Below are positions 63,905 to 64,000 of a DNA stretch of 64,000 bases, in pieces (within the stretch, counting starts at the first letter, position 1; each line of letters starts with the position of its first letter). Source of the DNA: Xanthomonas sp. Leaf148 (lineage in GTDB: Bacteria; Pseudomonadota; Gammaproteobacteria; Xanthomonadales; Xanthomonadaceae); assembly GCF_001423585.1 (NCBI RefSeq), contig NZ_LMOP01000008.1, positions 254,949-318,948 on the forward strand, written 5' to 3'. Both the position numbers and the translations under genes were made by a program. The notes beneath the pieces are model-generated. The model did not search any database. It was given only the letters and a program-made list of their open reading frames with translations, and was not told the origin of the DNA.

Positions 63905-64000
63905 AAGAGCAGCTAACAAAACTACTGTGCAGCCGCCAGGCGGGCGCGGCCGGTGCTCGGAATCGGCATGTACCACCCGTACACTCCGGTTCCTCCGCGC
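63905..64000 (-). repeat. MITE-like dispersed repeat, copy G, cut by the window
   Basis: It starts AGAGCAGCTAACAAAAC and continues GCCAGGCGGGCGCGGCCGG and CACTCCGGTTCCTCC as in copy F. The right end lies outside the window. Confidence 0.7.

Overview
The window is chromosomal DNA of a Xanthomonas-type gammaproteobacterium. The evidence is the high G+C, the TonB-dependent receptor of the Xanthomonas/Caulobacter type next to SapC, cupin and tryptophan-halogenase genes, the many short intergenic palindromic repeats, and the gene families present. No species call is attempted. Most of the window is ordinary core genome.

Layout. 1-5769: a partial NADP-dependent oxidoreductase, a membrane protein/XRE regulator pair behind a striking CTTGACAC operator, a lipoprotein alpha/beta hydrolase and an ABC exporter pair. 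5770-6721: a repeat-rich gap with a 26-bp tandem repeat. 6722-14319 (minus): a receptor locus (receptor, SapC-like protein, cupin-like protein, FAD halogenase, TonB-like lipoprotein), preceded by a LacI-type operator. 14732-25828: a glutathione transferase, DPP IV, a Coa1-like protein, a DUF885 protein, small lipoprotein and membrane proteins, hemB, and a PepSY/flavodoxin/reductase fusion behind a Fur-box-like site. 26474-36660: a beta-propeller protein, aroE, dinG, a periplasmic catalase with its ankyrin partner, and dusA. 36940-46737: a PepSY-like protein with phoPQ, a DUF1800/DUF1501 pair, mtfA, birA-coaX and a SPOR protein.

46770-50728 is the one clearly accessory region. A small element sits in the 3' end of a tRNA-Thr gene and is bounded by 35-bp perfect direct repeats. 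It carries a stop-interrupted integrase fragment, three small phage-type regulators, a secreted repeat protein, an uncharacterised protein of lower G+C, and a decayed minus-strand gene. All three internal stops in its broken genes are TAG at places where Gln would fit.

50768-64000: two SnoaL-like proteins divergent from an AraC regulator, tmk, a four-gene roadblock/small-GTPase cluster, arginase, two entericidin-like lipoproteins, a CsbD protein, trpS, an MBL hydrolase and an M28 peptidase. At least seven copies of a MITE-like repeat with GCTAAC/GTTAGC inverted ends are scattered in the gaps of the whole window. No CRISPR array and no intact transposase gene were seen.
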